Assembly (NCBI RefSeq): GCF_004551525.1
Contig: NZ_SATR01000008.1
Span: 1-64,000 of the forward strand
Length of the DNA stretch: 64,000 nt
Direction of reading: 5' to 3'
Source of the DNA: Vibrio ouci
GTDB lineage: Bacteria; Pseudomonadota; Gammaproteobacteria; Enterobacterales; Vibrionaceae
Position 1 is the first letter of the stretch. Every line of letters begins with the position of its first letter. The position numbers were made by a program, and so were the translations under genes. Shown here piece by piece: positions 34,052 to 43,577 of this stretch. Under the pieces are notes generated by a model that worked only from the letters and a program-made list of their open reading frames with translations, did no database searches and was not told where the DNA came from.

Positions 34052-35064
34052 TCGAAAAAACGACCTCACCCCAGCAGCGTATGCTACTGGGGTGTTTGAC
34101 TGCCGCCGCTATACTGATGGCAGGTACCATCTCATCAATGGTTAGCTACTCCTCTTTTGAGCTATCTATTGGTCACCTAGCCAACTACCTATTTAACTTT
34201 GATAGTGCAAGCATGGAACAGCAAATCCTAGCGACACTAAGGGCTCCAAGAGTGCTCACCTCCATGTTGATTGGCGTTAACCTCGCGATAGCAGGACTGT
34301 TAATGCAAGGTCTGACTGCGAACCCATTAGCGTCTCCAAGCATCTTGGGTATCAATTCAGGTGCTTCATGCTTTATCGCTTTAACCTCAATGAATTTGGC
34401 ATTCTTACCTGAGCTCCCACTCTCTATCAGCGCCCTACTCGGTGGAACGTTAAGTGGCTTATTGGTGTTATCACTCGGCGGTTTTTTCAGTGCTAAATCT
34501 CACCCAATTAAACTCGTTCTAGCTGGTATTGCGGTTAATGCTCTGCTGGTCGGTATCACGAGAAGTGCTCTGATATTGGCAGACGATATGGCTTATAGCG
34601 TATTGAGTTGGCTAGCGGGATCAGTATCCAATATCACCTGGCAAGATTGGGATGCATTCTGGCCCGTGAGCTTAGTCGGTATTCTCATCACCTTCAGTCT
34701 TGCTCGAAGCTTGAATTTACTCGCGCTGGGAGATGACATTGCCGTTGGTTTAGGTGTCAACATTTCCGCTACCAGATTCATCACTTGTATAGCGATTTTG
34801 CTGCTCACCACCTCAAGTGTCGCGATAGCGGGTCCCATCGCTTTTGTTGGCCTATTAGTGCCGCATATTGCGCGTAAGTTAGTCGGTAGCAACCATTTTA
34901 TTTTGATCCCAACGTCGGCTCTGGTCGGAGCAAGTTTACTCCTGTGGTCTGATGTTATTTCCAGAATGGTCGCCTTTCCTGCAGAGACTCCTGTTGGCGT
35001 TATCACGGCTCTCATTGGCTCACCATTTTTCATTGCTCTGGCCGTGAGGAGTAAAATGTCATGA
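34048..35064 (+). CDS. fecC: FecCD-type iron-siderophore permease, first subunit
   Basis: A 338-aa inner-membrane permease with 9-10 spans. It overlaps fecB by 4 bases. Signatures are [20 protein letters not shown] near 66-86, [20 protein letters not shown] near 88-107, and [19 protein letters not shown] near 262-280, which binds the ATPase. It forms the channel with the next gene. Close to FecC; the same arrangement is used by vibrioferrin systems, so the siderophore is uncertain. Confidence 0.9.
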   Translation: MIEKTTSPQQRMLLGCLTAAAILMAGTISSMVSYSSFELSIGHLANYLFNFDSASMEQQILATLRAPRVLTSMLIGVNLAIAGLLMQGLTANPLASPSILGINSGASCFIALTSMNLAFLPELPLSISALLGGTLSGLLVLSLGGFFSAKSHPIKLVLAGIAVNALLVGITRSALILADDMAYSVLSWLAGSVSNITWQDWDAFWPVSLVGILITFSLARSLNLLALGDDIAVGLGVNISATRFITCIAILLLTTSSVAIAGPIAFVGLLVPHIARKLVGSNHFILIPTSALVGASLLLWSDVISRMVAFPAETPVGVITALIGSPFFIALAVRSKMS

Positions 35065-36032
35065 TTCAGCTTAAAGCCTCAATGTTAGTCGGCACATTAC
35101 TGATTTGTGCTGTCGGTAGCTTGTTTATTGGTGGTACGCCATTAGAACCTAGCGCTGTCATTCATACGCTATGGAATGGCGGAGACCTGGACTTTATTAT
35201 CAATCAATATCGTCTACCTCGCTTTCTACTGGCGATTGGCGTTGGCGCGGGGCTTGGTATCTCTGGCGCGCTGATTCAAGGTGTGCTGCGTAATCCTCTT
35301 GCTTCACCCGACTTAATGGGCATCAGTGCAGGTACTGGATTCGCTGCAACATTGCTGTTGGTCGACATTCCTGATGCCTCACTGCCGCTCCTCGCCAGTG
35401 TGGCAATTTCTGGAGGTATTGGCGCTGCAATTGTGATTATCACGATTGCCTATAAGTACAACCCAACTCCCGCAAGGCTTGCTCTGATCGGCATTGCGAT
35501 TAGTGCGTTCATCTCAAGTGGCATCGACTTTTTACTCATCGTCCACCCAGTTGAAATCAATACCGCTATGGTATGGCTAACCGGCAGTTTATGGGGACGA
35601 AATTGGTCTCAGATGCCTCTAATTTGGCTTAGCCTAGCCTGCTTGATTCCTTGCGCTATGTATCTTGCGTGGCGACTCGACCTGATGGGATTAGGCGAAG
35701 AAGCGGCAACAACCGTAGGTGCACAACCCGAGCGAACACGTTTCATCGCATTGATCCTGTCTGTGCTACTGGCCAGTGTCAGCGTCGCGGTGTGCGGTAC
35801 CATCAGTTTTGTCGGCCTTCTCTCTCCTCACCTTGCCCGACTTCTATTTGGTCACAATCACAAACTACTACTGCCGATGTCTGGCGTTATTGGTGCACTG
35901 CTTGTGGTGACAGCTGATACGCTCGCGCGCGGTATCGATCCGCCACTTGAGCTACCAGCAGGGGTTCTCACCTCTCTGATTGGCGCTCCTTACTTCATTT
36001 TCTTACTTCAGCGTTACCAAGGTTGGAAATAA
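35061..36032 (+). CDS. fecD: FecCD-type iron-siderophore permease, second subunit
   Basis: A 323-aa permease with similar topology. YRLPRFLLAIGVGAGLGISG (about 50-69), IQGVLRNPLASPDLMGISAG and GTISFVGLLSPHLARLLFGH are the family sequences. It overlaps fecC by 4 bases and fecE by 10, so all four genes are translated in sequence. Confidence 0.9.
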   Translation: MIQLKASMLVGTLLICAVGSLFIGGTPLEPSAVIHTLWNGGDLDFIINQYRLPRFLLAIGVGAGLGISGALIQGVLRNPLASPDLMGISAGTGFAATLLLVDIPDASLPLLASVAISGGIGAAIVIITIAYKYNPTPARLALIGIAISAFISSGIDFLLIVHPVEINTAMVWLTGSLWGRNWSQMPLIWLSLACLIPCAMYLAWRLDLMGLGEEAATTVGAQPERTRFIALILSVLLASVSVAVCGTISFVGLLSPHLARLLFGHNHKLLLPMSGVIGALLVVTADTLARGIDPPLELPAGVLTSLIGAPYFIFLLQRYQGWK

Positions 36033-36796
36033 TGATTACAACTCATCAACTGTCTGTTTCATATGGAAAAGAGACCATCATTCACGACTTAGACCTTGCG
36101 ATCCCAGAAGGAAAAATCACTGCCTTGATTGGCCCGAATGGCAGCGGCAAGTCGACGCTGCTAAAAACACTGTGCCGCATCAATAAGAGCTTTGAAGGCG
36201 AGCTTTCGGTGCTGGGTAAACCCATCAAAAGCTATCCAGATAAAGAGTTGGCCAAGCATATTTCATTGCTACCTCAAGTGCTGACCACTCCAGAAGATAT
36301 TACCGTTCGTCGCTTAGTTGAGTATGGCCGTTCGCCTTACTTGTCTTACTGGGGAAAGCTGTCTCAACAAGACCATCAAAAAGTCGATCAGGCGATTGAA
36401 GAAACTCAAATTCAAGACTTGGTTGATAAAAAAGTCGACGCTTTATCTGGCGGTCAGCGTCAACGAGTTTGGATAGCGATGGTGCTTGCTCAAGATACCC
36501 CTGTCGTGATGCTTGATGAACCCACCACCTATCTCGATCTCTCACATCAAGTCGAGTTAATGAAGTTAATCCAGAAGCTTAATGCCAATGGCAAAACCAT
36601 CATCGTTGTATTGCACGATCTAAACCAAGCTTGTCGCTACTGCGATCATTTGGTCGTGCTTAAATCCGGCAAGATTGCCGTCACTGGTGCCCCCGAGAGC
36701 GTGTTTACCGAATCACTGCTGAAAGATGTCTTCGATCTTGATGCAGTGGTAATGGCAGACCCGATTTCAAACAAACCGATGTGTATTAATCGATAA
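36023..36796 (+). CDS. fecE: FecE-like ABC ATPase for iron-siderophore import
   Basis: A 257-aa ATPase: Walker A GPNGSGKST (about 37-45), signature LSGGQRQRVWIAM (about 138-150), Walker B PVVMLDEPTTYLD and His loop VLHDLNQACRYCDH. This completes a fecBCDE-type importer. No outer membrane receptor, fecIR-type regulator or siderophore synthesis gene lies nearby, so the receptor must be elsewhere. Confidence 0.93.
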   Translation: MEIMITTHQLSVSYGKETIIHDLDLAIPEGKITALIGPNGSGKSTLLKTLCRINKSFEGELSVLGKPIKSYPDKELAKHISLLPQVLTTPEDITVRRLVEYGRSPYLSYWGKLSQQDHQKVDQAIEETQIQDLVDKKVDALSGGQRQRVWIAMVLAQDTPVVMLDEPTTYLDLSHQVELMKLIQKLNANGKTIIVVLHDLNQACRYCDHLVVLKSGKIAVTGAPESVFTESLLKDVFDLDAVVMADPISNKPMCINR

Positions 36797-36832
36797 GCCT
36801 CGGCGAAAAATAGCAATTTCACCCAACAAAAA

Positions 36833-36853
36833 ATGGCCACTTAATGTGGCCAT
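36833..36853. terminator. hairpin between fecE and ridA
   Basis: ATGGCCAC, TTAAT, GTGGCCAT with A-rich sequence on the left, which is a T-run on the minus strand; it closes the tna operon and may also serve fecE. Confidence 0.75.
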
Positions 36854-36885
36854 ATTCATAACATGATGTATCTTTCTAGGTTTGA

Positions 36886-37266
36886 TTACCTAGACGCCAT
36901 CACTTCTATTTCCACTTTCACATCCATAGGTAAACGGGCTACCTCTACACAAGAGCGAGCGGGAAAATCTGCGCCTCGCTGTTCAAAGAACGCCTGATAA
37001 GACTCATTGATGACCGAAAATTCATTGAGATCTTTGACAAACACCGTCGTTTTGACGAAGTCATGAATACTCAGCCCAGCTTCTTCAACAATCGCCAACG
37101 CATTGAGTAACGAGCGTGTAGTTTGTTCTGCTGCGTCATTGGGCATTTGTTTGCTTTCAGGGTCTAGGGGAAGCTGACCGGAAGTGATCACGAGGTTGCC
37201 GAGCTTGACGCCTTGAATGTATGGGCCAATTGCCGCTGGCGCTTTGTCTGTCTGGATAATAGCCAT
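36886..37266 (-). CDS. ridA: RidA family protein in the tryptophanase operon
   Basis: A 126-aa canonical RidA: GPYIQGVKLGNLVITSGQLP at the start and DFPARSCVEVARLPMDVKVE at the end with the conserved Arg. It lies 15 bases after the tryptophan permease gene. Tryptophanase makes 2-aminoacrylate, the standard RidA substrate, so its place in the operon makes biochemical sense. Confidence 0.93.
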   Translation of the reverse strand: MAIIQTDKAPAAIGPYIQGVKLGNLVITSGQLPLDPESKQMPNDAAEQTTRSLLNALAIVEEAGLSIHDFVKTTVFVKDLNEFSVINESYQAFFEQRGADFPARSCVEVARLPMDVKVEIEVMASR

Positions 37267-37281
37267 AAATAACCTCGTAAT

Positions 37282-38496
37282 TTAACCACTAAACAAAGGC
37301 AACATGTTCGCCATTGCCATAAAATGAAACACTGCTGTGAGTACGCCAAATAGCATTACCACCCCGACCATAGTTGCCCCTCCGGGTGCCACGAAGCCCT
37401 CTTTGCCCTTTTCCTTAGAGCGAGATTTCATCACTAACAATCCAGGAATAATACAAGCCCAAACCGTCGCAGCAGCGCCTGCATAACCAATCGCCATCAC
37501 AAAACCAAATGGGTAAAGGAGAGACAGCACTAGCGGTGGGATAAAGGTAACGAACCAAGTTTTGGTACGCCCCTTTTTGTCATTTCCAAAACAGAAAAGA
37601 TCGGCTAAAAAGTCAAACACACCTAACCCTACGCCAATGAATGACGACAAGATCGCAGCCATTGAGAATGCATTGATTGCTCGCTCGACGCTTTGCGACT
37701 CAATAACCGAATCAAGCGCCATAAGTAATGCGTCAACATTTCCACCCTGCTCAATCACAGAGCCAAAACTTTCGCGCGGTAAATTGCCAAAGATGCTCAC
37801 TAACCACAAGAAGTAGAGCCCAAGAGCAATCACCGTTCCACCAAAAATTGCGTGCTGAGCTCTACGCTCTTCACCATAGTAAGCTCGCATTGAAGAGACC
37901 GAATGATGGTAACCAAATGAAGTTAAGGCCACAGGCAACATCGCCATAGCATAGGGAGCATAGCGCCCCTCTGGATTGACTGCATCAAGCAACAGCGAGG
38001 TATTCACATTGGTGGCTAAGCCCGATATACCAAAGGTAAAGCTAAGCACCATAAACGCGATCAGCATCACCGACACGCGGTCAACAACGCGAGTCGAATG
38101 CCAAACAAATAGTGAAAACACGGCGACAAAGAGAATCGAAGCAGCCTTGCTATTTATCCCCAACATATCTTGCAAGATAAGCCCTGAAGAGGTGATGTAG
38201 GCATACAGGAGTATCCCACCTACAAAGTACACCATAAGGCTATTAAACATGTTGACCTTGTCACCCAGCATGTCTTTGGTCACGGTATTGAAAGAGACCC
38301 TGAGATCATAGTGTTTGAACGCTTCTAGCAACATCCAACCTGAAGCAGTCATAATTAACATTGTTACGGTAATGGCAAGCATTGACCAAAAAGTCCATGC
38401 CCCCGCCCCTGCACTCGGTAGACCTAACATACCAGCACCCACACAGACGCTAGCTATGATACAGGCCCCACCCAATAAGGAAGGTTTTTCTGTCAT
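37282..38496 (-). CDS. tnaB: aromatic amino acid permease, TnaB/Mtr type
   Basis: A 404-aa transporter of the HAAAP family with 11 spans. GGACIIASVCVGAGMLGLP at the N-terminus and GYHHSVSSMRAYYGEERR in the middle are the family marks. It follows tnaA, supporting tryptophan import. A hairpin lies between the two genes at 38538-38562. Confidence 0.92.
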   Translation of the reverse strand: MTEKPSLLGGACIIASVCVGAGMLGLPSAGAGAWTFWSMLAITVTMLIMTASGWMLLEAFKHYDLRVSFNTVTKDMLGDKVNMFNSLMVYFVGGILLYAYITSSGLILQDMLGINSKAASILFVAVFSLFVWHSTRVVDRVSVMLIAFMVLSFTFGISGLATNVNTSLLLDAVNPEGRYAPYAMAMLPVALTSFGYHHSVSSMRAYYGEERRAQHAIFGGTVIALGLYFLWLVSIFGNLPRESFGSVIEQGGNVDALLMALDSVIESQSVERAINAFSMAAILSSFIGVGLGVFDFLADLFCFGNDKKGRTKTWFVTFIPPLVLSLLYPFGFVMAIGYAGAAATVWACIIPGLLVMKSRSKEKGKEGFVAPGGATMVGVVMLFGVLTAVFHFMAMANMLPLFSG

Positions 38497-38537
38497 AGTT
38501 TTATTCTCTAAATTGATTTTTAAAAATAAAGATAAAA

Positions 38538-38562
38538 AACGCAGCTCTTGGGGAGCTGCGTT
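38538..38562 (-). terminator. intrinsic terminator between tnaA and tnaB
   Basis: AACGCAGCTC and GAGCTGCGTT form a 10-bp stem; on the minus strand it is followed at once by TTTTTTATC. This would limit expression of tnaB and ridA relative to tnaA. Confidence 0.8.
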
Positions 38563-38570
38563 AGGGACGT

Positions 38571-39995
38571 TTATTGGCTATCAACTTCTTTTAAAAGTGC
38601 CGTGAAGTGACGCAACACTTCTGGCTCATAAATAAAGTCGAGTCCCTTGACGTTTTCGGCGTTTTCTTTCACTTTCTCAAACGCTTCAATAATGAAGTCC
38701 ATGTGCGTTTGGGTGTAAGTTGCTCGTGGGATCGTTAAACGCATCAGCTCCGCAGGACAAGGCATTTGCTCACCAGTGGCAGGATCGCGTCCAAGTAATA
38801 GCGAGCCAATTTCTACCGCGCGTATACCAGCAACCTTGTACAGTTCACAAGCTAAAGCATGAGCTGGGAATTGATGAGATGGGATATGAGGCAACAGTTT
38901 ACCTGCATCAACAAATGCCGCGTGGCCACCCGCTTGCTGACAAACCACCCCAATGGCCTCTAAGCCTTCCACAAGGTATTTCACCTGGCTGATACGATAA
39001 GCGAGCCATTCCTGACGCATACCATCGTAGAGGCCAACGGCCAAACGCTCCATCGCGCCGCCTTCCAAGCCTCCATAGGTAGGGAAACCTTCTTGAACAA
39101 CACACAAGGTGCGACACTCATTATAAACGTCAAGAAATGTGTCATCTTTAAAGCACAGCAGGCCGCCCATTTGTACCATGGCGTCTTTTTTAGCTGACAT
39201 GGCTAAGGCATCTGCATATTTGTAGCTTTCGCGGGTAATCTCTTCGATGCTCCAATCTTGATAATCTGGTTCACGCTGCTGAATAAAGTACGCATTTTCA
39301 GCAAAACGCGCTGAGTCCATGATCACCGGAATGTCGTAACGCTGCGCAATTTCATAAACCGATCTCAAGTTGGCAATCGAGACCGGTTGTCCACCAGAAG
39401 AGTTACATGTAATGGTACTCACGATATAGGGTACGTTTTGAGCCCCAGCTTCTAGTATTGCGTGCTCAAGTTTTTCTAGGTCAAAGTTACCTTTGAAGTC
39501 GGCATTCACTGCTGTATCAAATGCTTCTTCGGTATAGACATTTTTAGCGACACAACAATTAATTTGCGTATGGCCCTGTGTGGTATCAAAGAAGTAATTA
39601 GACAGTGCGACCATTTTATTACGATCAAGACCTTTCTCTTTTTCACGCTTTTTAATCAGAACTGGAATATAGATTTGCTCAGCGCCACGTCCTTGGTGAG
39701 TTGGTATCGTATGCTTGTAACCAAAGATATCGCTAACGGCATCCGCCAAAGCGAAGTAACTACGACTGCCACTGTATGCCTCGTCGCCTCTCAGCATCGC
39801 CGCTTGCATTTCTTGGGTAATAGCGCCAGTGCCGCTGTCGGTGAGAAGATCAATAAACACATCTTCACTATTCAGAAGAAACGGGTTCATCCCTGCTTTT
39901 AATATTGCCTGCTCACGATATTCTCTCGTTGTACGTTTCACAGGTTCAATAACACGAATACGAAATGGTTCTGGAAGGTGTTTGAAATTTTCCAT
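38571..39995 (-). CDS. tnaA: tryptophanase
   Basis: A 474-aa PLP enzyme that splits tryptophan into indole, pyruvate and ammonia. The N-terminal [40 protein letters not shown] and [10 protein letters not shown] are near identical in the family. The PLP Lys is in [13 protein letters not shown] near residue 268, preceded by [14 protein letters not shown]. coli TnaA has 471 residues. AGGAAAG precedes the ATG by seven bases. A tnaC leader gene lies 243 bases upstream. Confidence 0.97.
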   Translation of the reverse strand: MENFKHLPEPFRIRVIEPVKRTTREYREQAILKAGMNPFLLNSEDVFIDLLTDSGTGAITQEMQAAMLRGDEAYSGSRSYFALADAVSDIFGYKHTIPTHQGRGAEQIYIPVLIKKREKEKGLDRNKMVALSNYFFDTTQGHTQINCCVAKNVYTEEAFDTAVNADFKGNFDLEKLEHAILEAGAQNVPYIVSTITCNSSGGQPVSIANLRSVYEIAQRYDIPVIMDSARFAENAYFIQQREPDYQDWSIEEITRESYKYADALAMSAKKDAMVQMGGLLCFKDDTFLDVYNECRTLCVVQEGFPTYGGLEGGAMERLAVGLYDGMRQEWLAYRISQVKYLVEGLEAIGVVCQQAGGHAAFVDAGKLLPHIPSHQFPAHALACELYKVAGIRAVEIGSLLLGRDPATGEQMPCPAELMRLTIPRATYTQTHMDFIIEAFEKVKENAENVKGLDFIYEPEVLRHFTALLKEVDSQ

Positions 39996-40238
39996 GATTG
40001 CTTTCCTAATTATAATTATAGCTATCCCTCTCCACTAAATAATTAATTCAGCAAAGATAGGTTTTATTATTTCCAGACAAAACAGCACCTTGGGTATTTA
40101 AACCCAAAATTATAATTGAACTGGAAAATGAACCCATGAACGAAATGGTCAATATGCCCCTAGATACGTTAAAGGTGCGTCAAGATAAATACTGTTCAGG
40201 GTTGTGTGCACTGGACGTGCGAAGGCTATAGCTATAAC
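39996..40238 (-). promoter_or_regulatory. tnaC-tnaA spacer, probable Rho-dependent attenuation region
   Basis: 243 bases without a gene between the tnaC stop and the tnaA start, about the size of the E. coli spacer where Rho-dependent termination is blocked by the stalled TnaC ribosome. I cannot point to exact rut or pause sites by eye. Confidence 0.55.
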
Positions 40239-40310
40239 TTAATGAGGGAAGAACAGAGCAATTTTATAATCGAGGGTAAACCAAACACTAGAATTATTGT
40301 ATTTTTTCAT
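40239..40310 (-). CDS. tnaC: TnaC tryptophanase leader peptide, 23 aa
   Basis: AGGAGGT precedes ATG 40310 by three bases, and the frame ends TAA at 40241-40239. The peptide reads MKKYNNSSVWFTLDYKI, then ALFFPH. Trp10, Asp14 and Pro22 keep the spacing of E. coli TnaC (Trp12, Asp16, Pro24), and the FFP ending resembles the Proteus peptide. It would stall the ribosome when free tryptophan is high and allow tnaA transcription. The stop here is UAA, whereas E. coli uses UGA, and one residue follows the Pro. Confidence 0.88.
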   Translation of the reverse strand: MKKYNNSSVWFTLDYKIALFFPH

Positions 40311-40600
40311 GTTACCTCCTTATTGATAATAAAATTCCAAAGTAACAACTCTAAGATAATCATAGTTTATATAATTGGACATCTTTTAGTTCATCAAATG
40401 TGACAATACCGACGAAATAATGACCATTATAAAGAGTACAACTGTAAAAACCGAATATTAACCTTACAACGCGAAAGGTTAATATTACTAATTGATAAGC
40501 GGAGATTAAATATAAAACCTATCACAATGAAATCAATTTAATATGAATATTTAAACATAAAATCGACTCTACACTATTAATAATTGACCGATAGCCAATA
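40311..40600. promoter_or_regulatory. tna promoter region
   Basis: 290 gene-free bases, very AT-rich, between tnaC and the end of the amidohydrolase gene. On the minus strand it holds TATAAA/TATAAT-like segments near 40365-40435 and one CRP-like half (TGTGA at 40398-40402). This is the expected place for a catabolite-controlled tna promoter, though the second CRP half is poor. Confidence 0.5.
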
Positions 40601-42259
40601 CTACTCAAATACCACTTTACCTCTAACGATCGTCATCCAAACTTCCGCTGCTTTAATTTCATCTGGAGACAACAAGGTAATATTATGTGATAGCACCGCA
40701 AAGTCAGCGGACTTTCCTACATCAATTGACCCGGTAATATCGTCAATGCCTAAGCTCTTTGCTGCATTGATCGTATAGGCATCGAGCGCCGCTATGGTAT
40801 CTGGTAAGCCGGTATCGCCCATGATAATGCTATTGCCTATACCAACCAGCGGGTTAATGTCGTGAACATTCCAGTCACTGCTTAAGGTAACGTTAGCACC
40901 TGTGTCGAATAGCACTTTAAGGTTCATCAACGCACGAGTTCGCTTAGCGCCTAAGAAGGCTTCCGCCCACTGATGTTCATGATAAGCGACATAATCAGAG
41001 CCAACCTGAAAGTCAGCCGTCACATTAAGCTGAGCAAAGCGGGGAATGTCTTTCGAGTTCACTAACTCGACATGAGTTAAGGTGTAGTCTTTGTTACTGC
41101 CTTGGCTACGGACCGACTCTATCGCATTCAAAGATTCTCTAATCGCCCCATCACCAATCGCATGAATGTGTGCGCCATAGCCTATATTGTCGAGCTCTTT
41201 GAGCCACTTGGACATCGATTTGGGTTCAATGTAATTAATCCCGTATGGCTCTTCCGGAACATAAGTAAATAAGTAAGGAGCGAGCATCTTCGCCGTACCA
41301 TTAATTAAGATGCCATCGCTGTACATTTTGACCTGATCCACCAGCATTAACTGAGAATTATCGTCTGAATGAATCGATTTCAGATACTTTAACTGTGCTG
41401 GCATTGGCTCGGTTGGGTAGATCCAAGGTCGTAAAGAGACGCGAGCAGTGAGCTCACCACTTTCTTCGGCTTTCTGCCACACTTCATACCAGCCACGTTT
41501 CCAATATAAGCGCCCATCACCAATGGTCGTGATACCATGCGCTCTCGCTTGATCCAAACCTTGCATTAATCCTTGATAGCTTTGCTCAAACTGATCACGC
41601 AAGCTGTTCCAAGCCAGCTCAAGCACCAGATCACCCGCGTTGTCGAGCAAGATACCGACTAGCTCTCCGGTCTCTTCGTCTTTTAAGATCTTACCCCCTT
41701 GCGGATCGGGAGATTGTTTAGTGATCCCAGCTTGCCTTAGCGCCGCAGAGTTCACCCACATCGAATGGGAAGTTTGCTCCATAAAGATCACAGGCTGCTC
41801 AGGAAAAATGGAATCAATCACCTGCAATGGCGTGCTGTCGTCCTCATCTGCCAGTAACGACTCTATCGAGAAGCCATAGCCCATGATCCACTCGCCTCGT
41901 TGGGTTTGTTTCCGACAAGCTTTTAGGTAGGAGACTTGACCACGCAGTCCTTCATCAAGGCTTAACTCACACTGAGATCCAGCGTCTGATGCGGCTTCAA
42001 AGACATGGTTGTGGTTATCGATAAAACCGGGAGAAACAAAGCCACCTTGCAGATCTATTAGATTGGTCGAATCATCGATAAAAGCATCCATCTCCTCACC
42101 GTTTCCCACCTGCAGAATCTTACCATCGGCGATAGCAACGGAATTGGCGTTAGGATGCCCGTGTATCACCCCATTGGTGAGAAGCATATCTGCAACTTGT
42201 GCAGAGTATGCATGAGTGCTTATCGTCAAACCTAACGCTATAGCCAGCCTACCTTTCAT
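40601..42259 (-). CDS. exported amidohydrolase, YtcJ type
   Basis: A 552-aa metal-dependent amidohydrolase_3. Residues 1-20 form a signal peptide ending HAYSA, so the enzyme is periplasmic. GGFVSPGFIDNHNHVFEA holds the HxH metal ligands near 80, and YGAHIHAIGDGAIRESL near 372 and VTLSSDWNVHDINPLVGI near 480 are later active-site segments. The substrate is unknown; exported YtcJ-like enzymes are thought to attack N-acyl or carbamate compounds. It is unrelated to the intracellular deacylase at 14008. Confidence 0.88.
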   Translation of the reverse strand: MKGRLAIALGLTISTHAYSAQVADMLLTNGVIHGHPNANSVAIADGKILQVGNGEEMDAFIDDSTNLIDLQGGFVSPGFIDNHNHVFEAASDAGSQCELSLDEGLRGQVSYLKACRKQTQRGEWIMGYGFSIESLLADEDDSTPLQVIDSIFPEQPVIFMEQTSHSMWVNSAALRQAGITKQSPDPQGGKILKDEETGELVGILLDNAGDLVLELAWNSLRDQFEQSYQGLMQGLDQARAHGITTIGDGRLYWKRGWYEVWQKAEESGELTARVSLRPWIYPTEPMPAQLKYLKSIHSDDNSQLMLVDQVKMYSDGILINGTAKMLAPYLFTYVPEEPYGINYIEPKSMSKWLKELDNIGYGAHIHAIGDGAIRESLNAIESVRSQGSNKDYTLTHVELVNSKDIPRFAQLNVTADFQVGSDYVAYHEHQWAEAFLGAKRTRALMNLKVLFDTGANVTLSSDWNVHDINPLVGIGNSIIMGDTGLPDTIAALDAYTINAAKSLGIDDITGSIDVGKSADFAVLSHNITLLSPDEIKAAEVWMTIVRGKVVFE

Positions 42260-42374
42260 TGCTTAACTCCTTTGATGCGCCAATCAGACCAATGGCTCAA
42301 GTATAAGGGGATAATAGCAGCGCGAGCGCCCATTAACCGTGCCTTAACAAGCTTTTTCCGGTGAATAAATACAA

Positions 42375-42400
42375 AAACGGCCGCTAGATAGCGGCCGTTT
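42375..42400. terminator. terminator after glycerate kinase
   Basis: AAACGGCCGCT, four bases, AGCGGCCGTTT: an 11-bp stem 18 bases after the kinase stop on the minus strand, with A/T runs on both sides. Confidence 0.85.
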
Positions 42401-42418
42401 ACAGTGTAAAATAGGAAA

Positions 42419-43555
42419 TTATTTGAACGTCATCGCCAATGCTGCAGCGACATTACGTGAAGTCATCTCGACATTAAATGCCGCTTCTTTAAGTGCGGTT
42501 GGCAAGTCGGTTGCACCGAGTACCACACTGTAGACCGCATCTAAGCCGTGGTCATGCACCACTCGGCAATCTTGCGCCGTGCTGCCCGCAATGCCAATCA
42601 CTGGAAGGTTATATAGCTTCGCCGTACGCGCCACACCAATCGGTGTTTTGCCGTGAATGGTTTGGCTATCAATGCGCCCTTCACCGGTAATCACTAAATC
42701 GGCATCTTTGACCACTTCAGCAAGGTTAACAGCATCCATCACGATGCTGATACCTGGGCGAAGCGTTGCATCGAACAGACCTAATAGTGCAGCGCCAAGA
42801 CCACCTGCCGCACCTGCACCAGCTTGGTCAATGACATCATTACCGTTAGTTTGACGAATCACGCCAGCATAGTGCGCTAAGTTGGCATCTAGCTGCTTGA
42901 TCATCTCTGGCGTTGCGCCTTTTTGCGGACCAAACACATGCGAAGCACCTTTCGGTCCGCACAATGGGTTATCTACATCACACGCAACTTCAAGCTCAAC
43001 ACTCGCTAGGCGAGGATCCAAACCTGACAGATCAATCGTTGTAAGATTGGCTAACGCTCCGCCACCGAAAGGCAGGTCGTTGCCTTTCGCATCCAATAGT
43101 TTCGCTCCAAGCGCTTGTGCCATACCGACACCACCATCATTGGTAGAGCTACCACCAATGCCAATGATGATATGGTTAACGCCTTTGTCTAACGCTGCTT
43201 TCACTAACTCGCCTGTACCATACGTTGTGGTGAGCAGTGGGTTACGCTGACTTGGTTCGACTAAGTGCAAACCTGATGCCGCTGCCATTTCAATCACAGC
43301 GGTAGAACCGTCACCGAGTAATCCGTAAAAACCTTCAACGGATTGACCAAGTGGGCCTGTCACCGCAACAGAGACAATATCGCCCCCTGTTGCGTCGACC
43401 AAAGATTGCACCGTGCCTTCGCCTCCATCCGCCATCGGCAGTTTAATGTACTCTGCGTCTGGCATGATTTCTTTAAAACCACTTTCAATCGCAGTTGCCA
43501 CTTCCATAGCGGTTAAACTTTCTTTGTAAGAATCAGGAGCGATAACTACCTTCAT
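42419..43555 (-). CDS. glxK: glycerate kinase
   Basis: A 378-aa class II glycerate kinase (GarK/GlxK). MKVVIAPDSYKESLTAMEVA at the start, MADGGEGTVQSLVDATGG, and IIIGIGGSSTNDGGVGMAQA near 128-147 are family sequences. VITGEGRIDSQTIHGKTPIG near 290 binds the substrate. It phosphorylates glycerate to 2-phosphoglycerate (or 3-phosphoglycerate). It follows the GntP permease gene by 22 bases and with glxR completes the glycerate route. Confidence 0.94.
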   Translation of the reverse strand: MKVVIAPDSYKESLTAMEVATAIESGFKEIMPDAEYIKLPMADGGEGTVQSLVDATGGDIVSVAVTGPLGQSVEGFYGLLGDGSTAVIEMAAASGLHLVEPSQRNPLLTTTYGTGELVKAALDKGVNHIIIGIGGSSTNDGGVGMAQALGAKLLDAKGNDLPFGGGALANLTTIDLSGLDPRLASVELEVACDVDNPLCGPKGASHVFGPQKGATPEMIKQLDANLAHYAGVIRQTNGNDVIDQAGAGAAGGLGAALLGLFDATLRPGISIVMDAVNLAEVVKDADLVITGEGRIDSQTIHGKTPIGVARTAKLYNLPVIGIAGSTAQDCRVVHDHGLDAVYSVVLGATDLPTALKEAAFNVEMTSRNVAAALAMTFK

Positions 43556-43577
43556 ATAAGTTCCTTTTTATAGCTTG

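Noticed and set aside
40206..40403. 65-aa plus-strand frame antisense to tnaC
   Set aside because: It is the antisense of a well-supported leader peptide gene and its AT-rich surroundings; no start signal.
40385..40435. CRP site for the tna promoter
   Set aside because: Only one TGTGA half is clear and the second half is poor, so I note the region but do not call the site.
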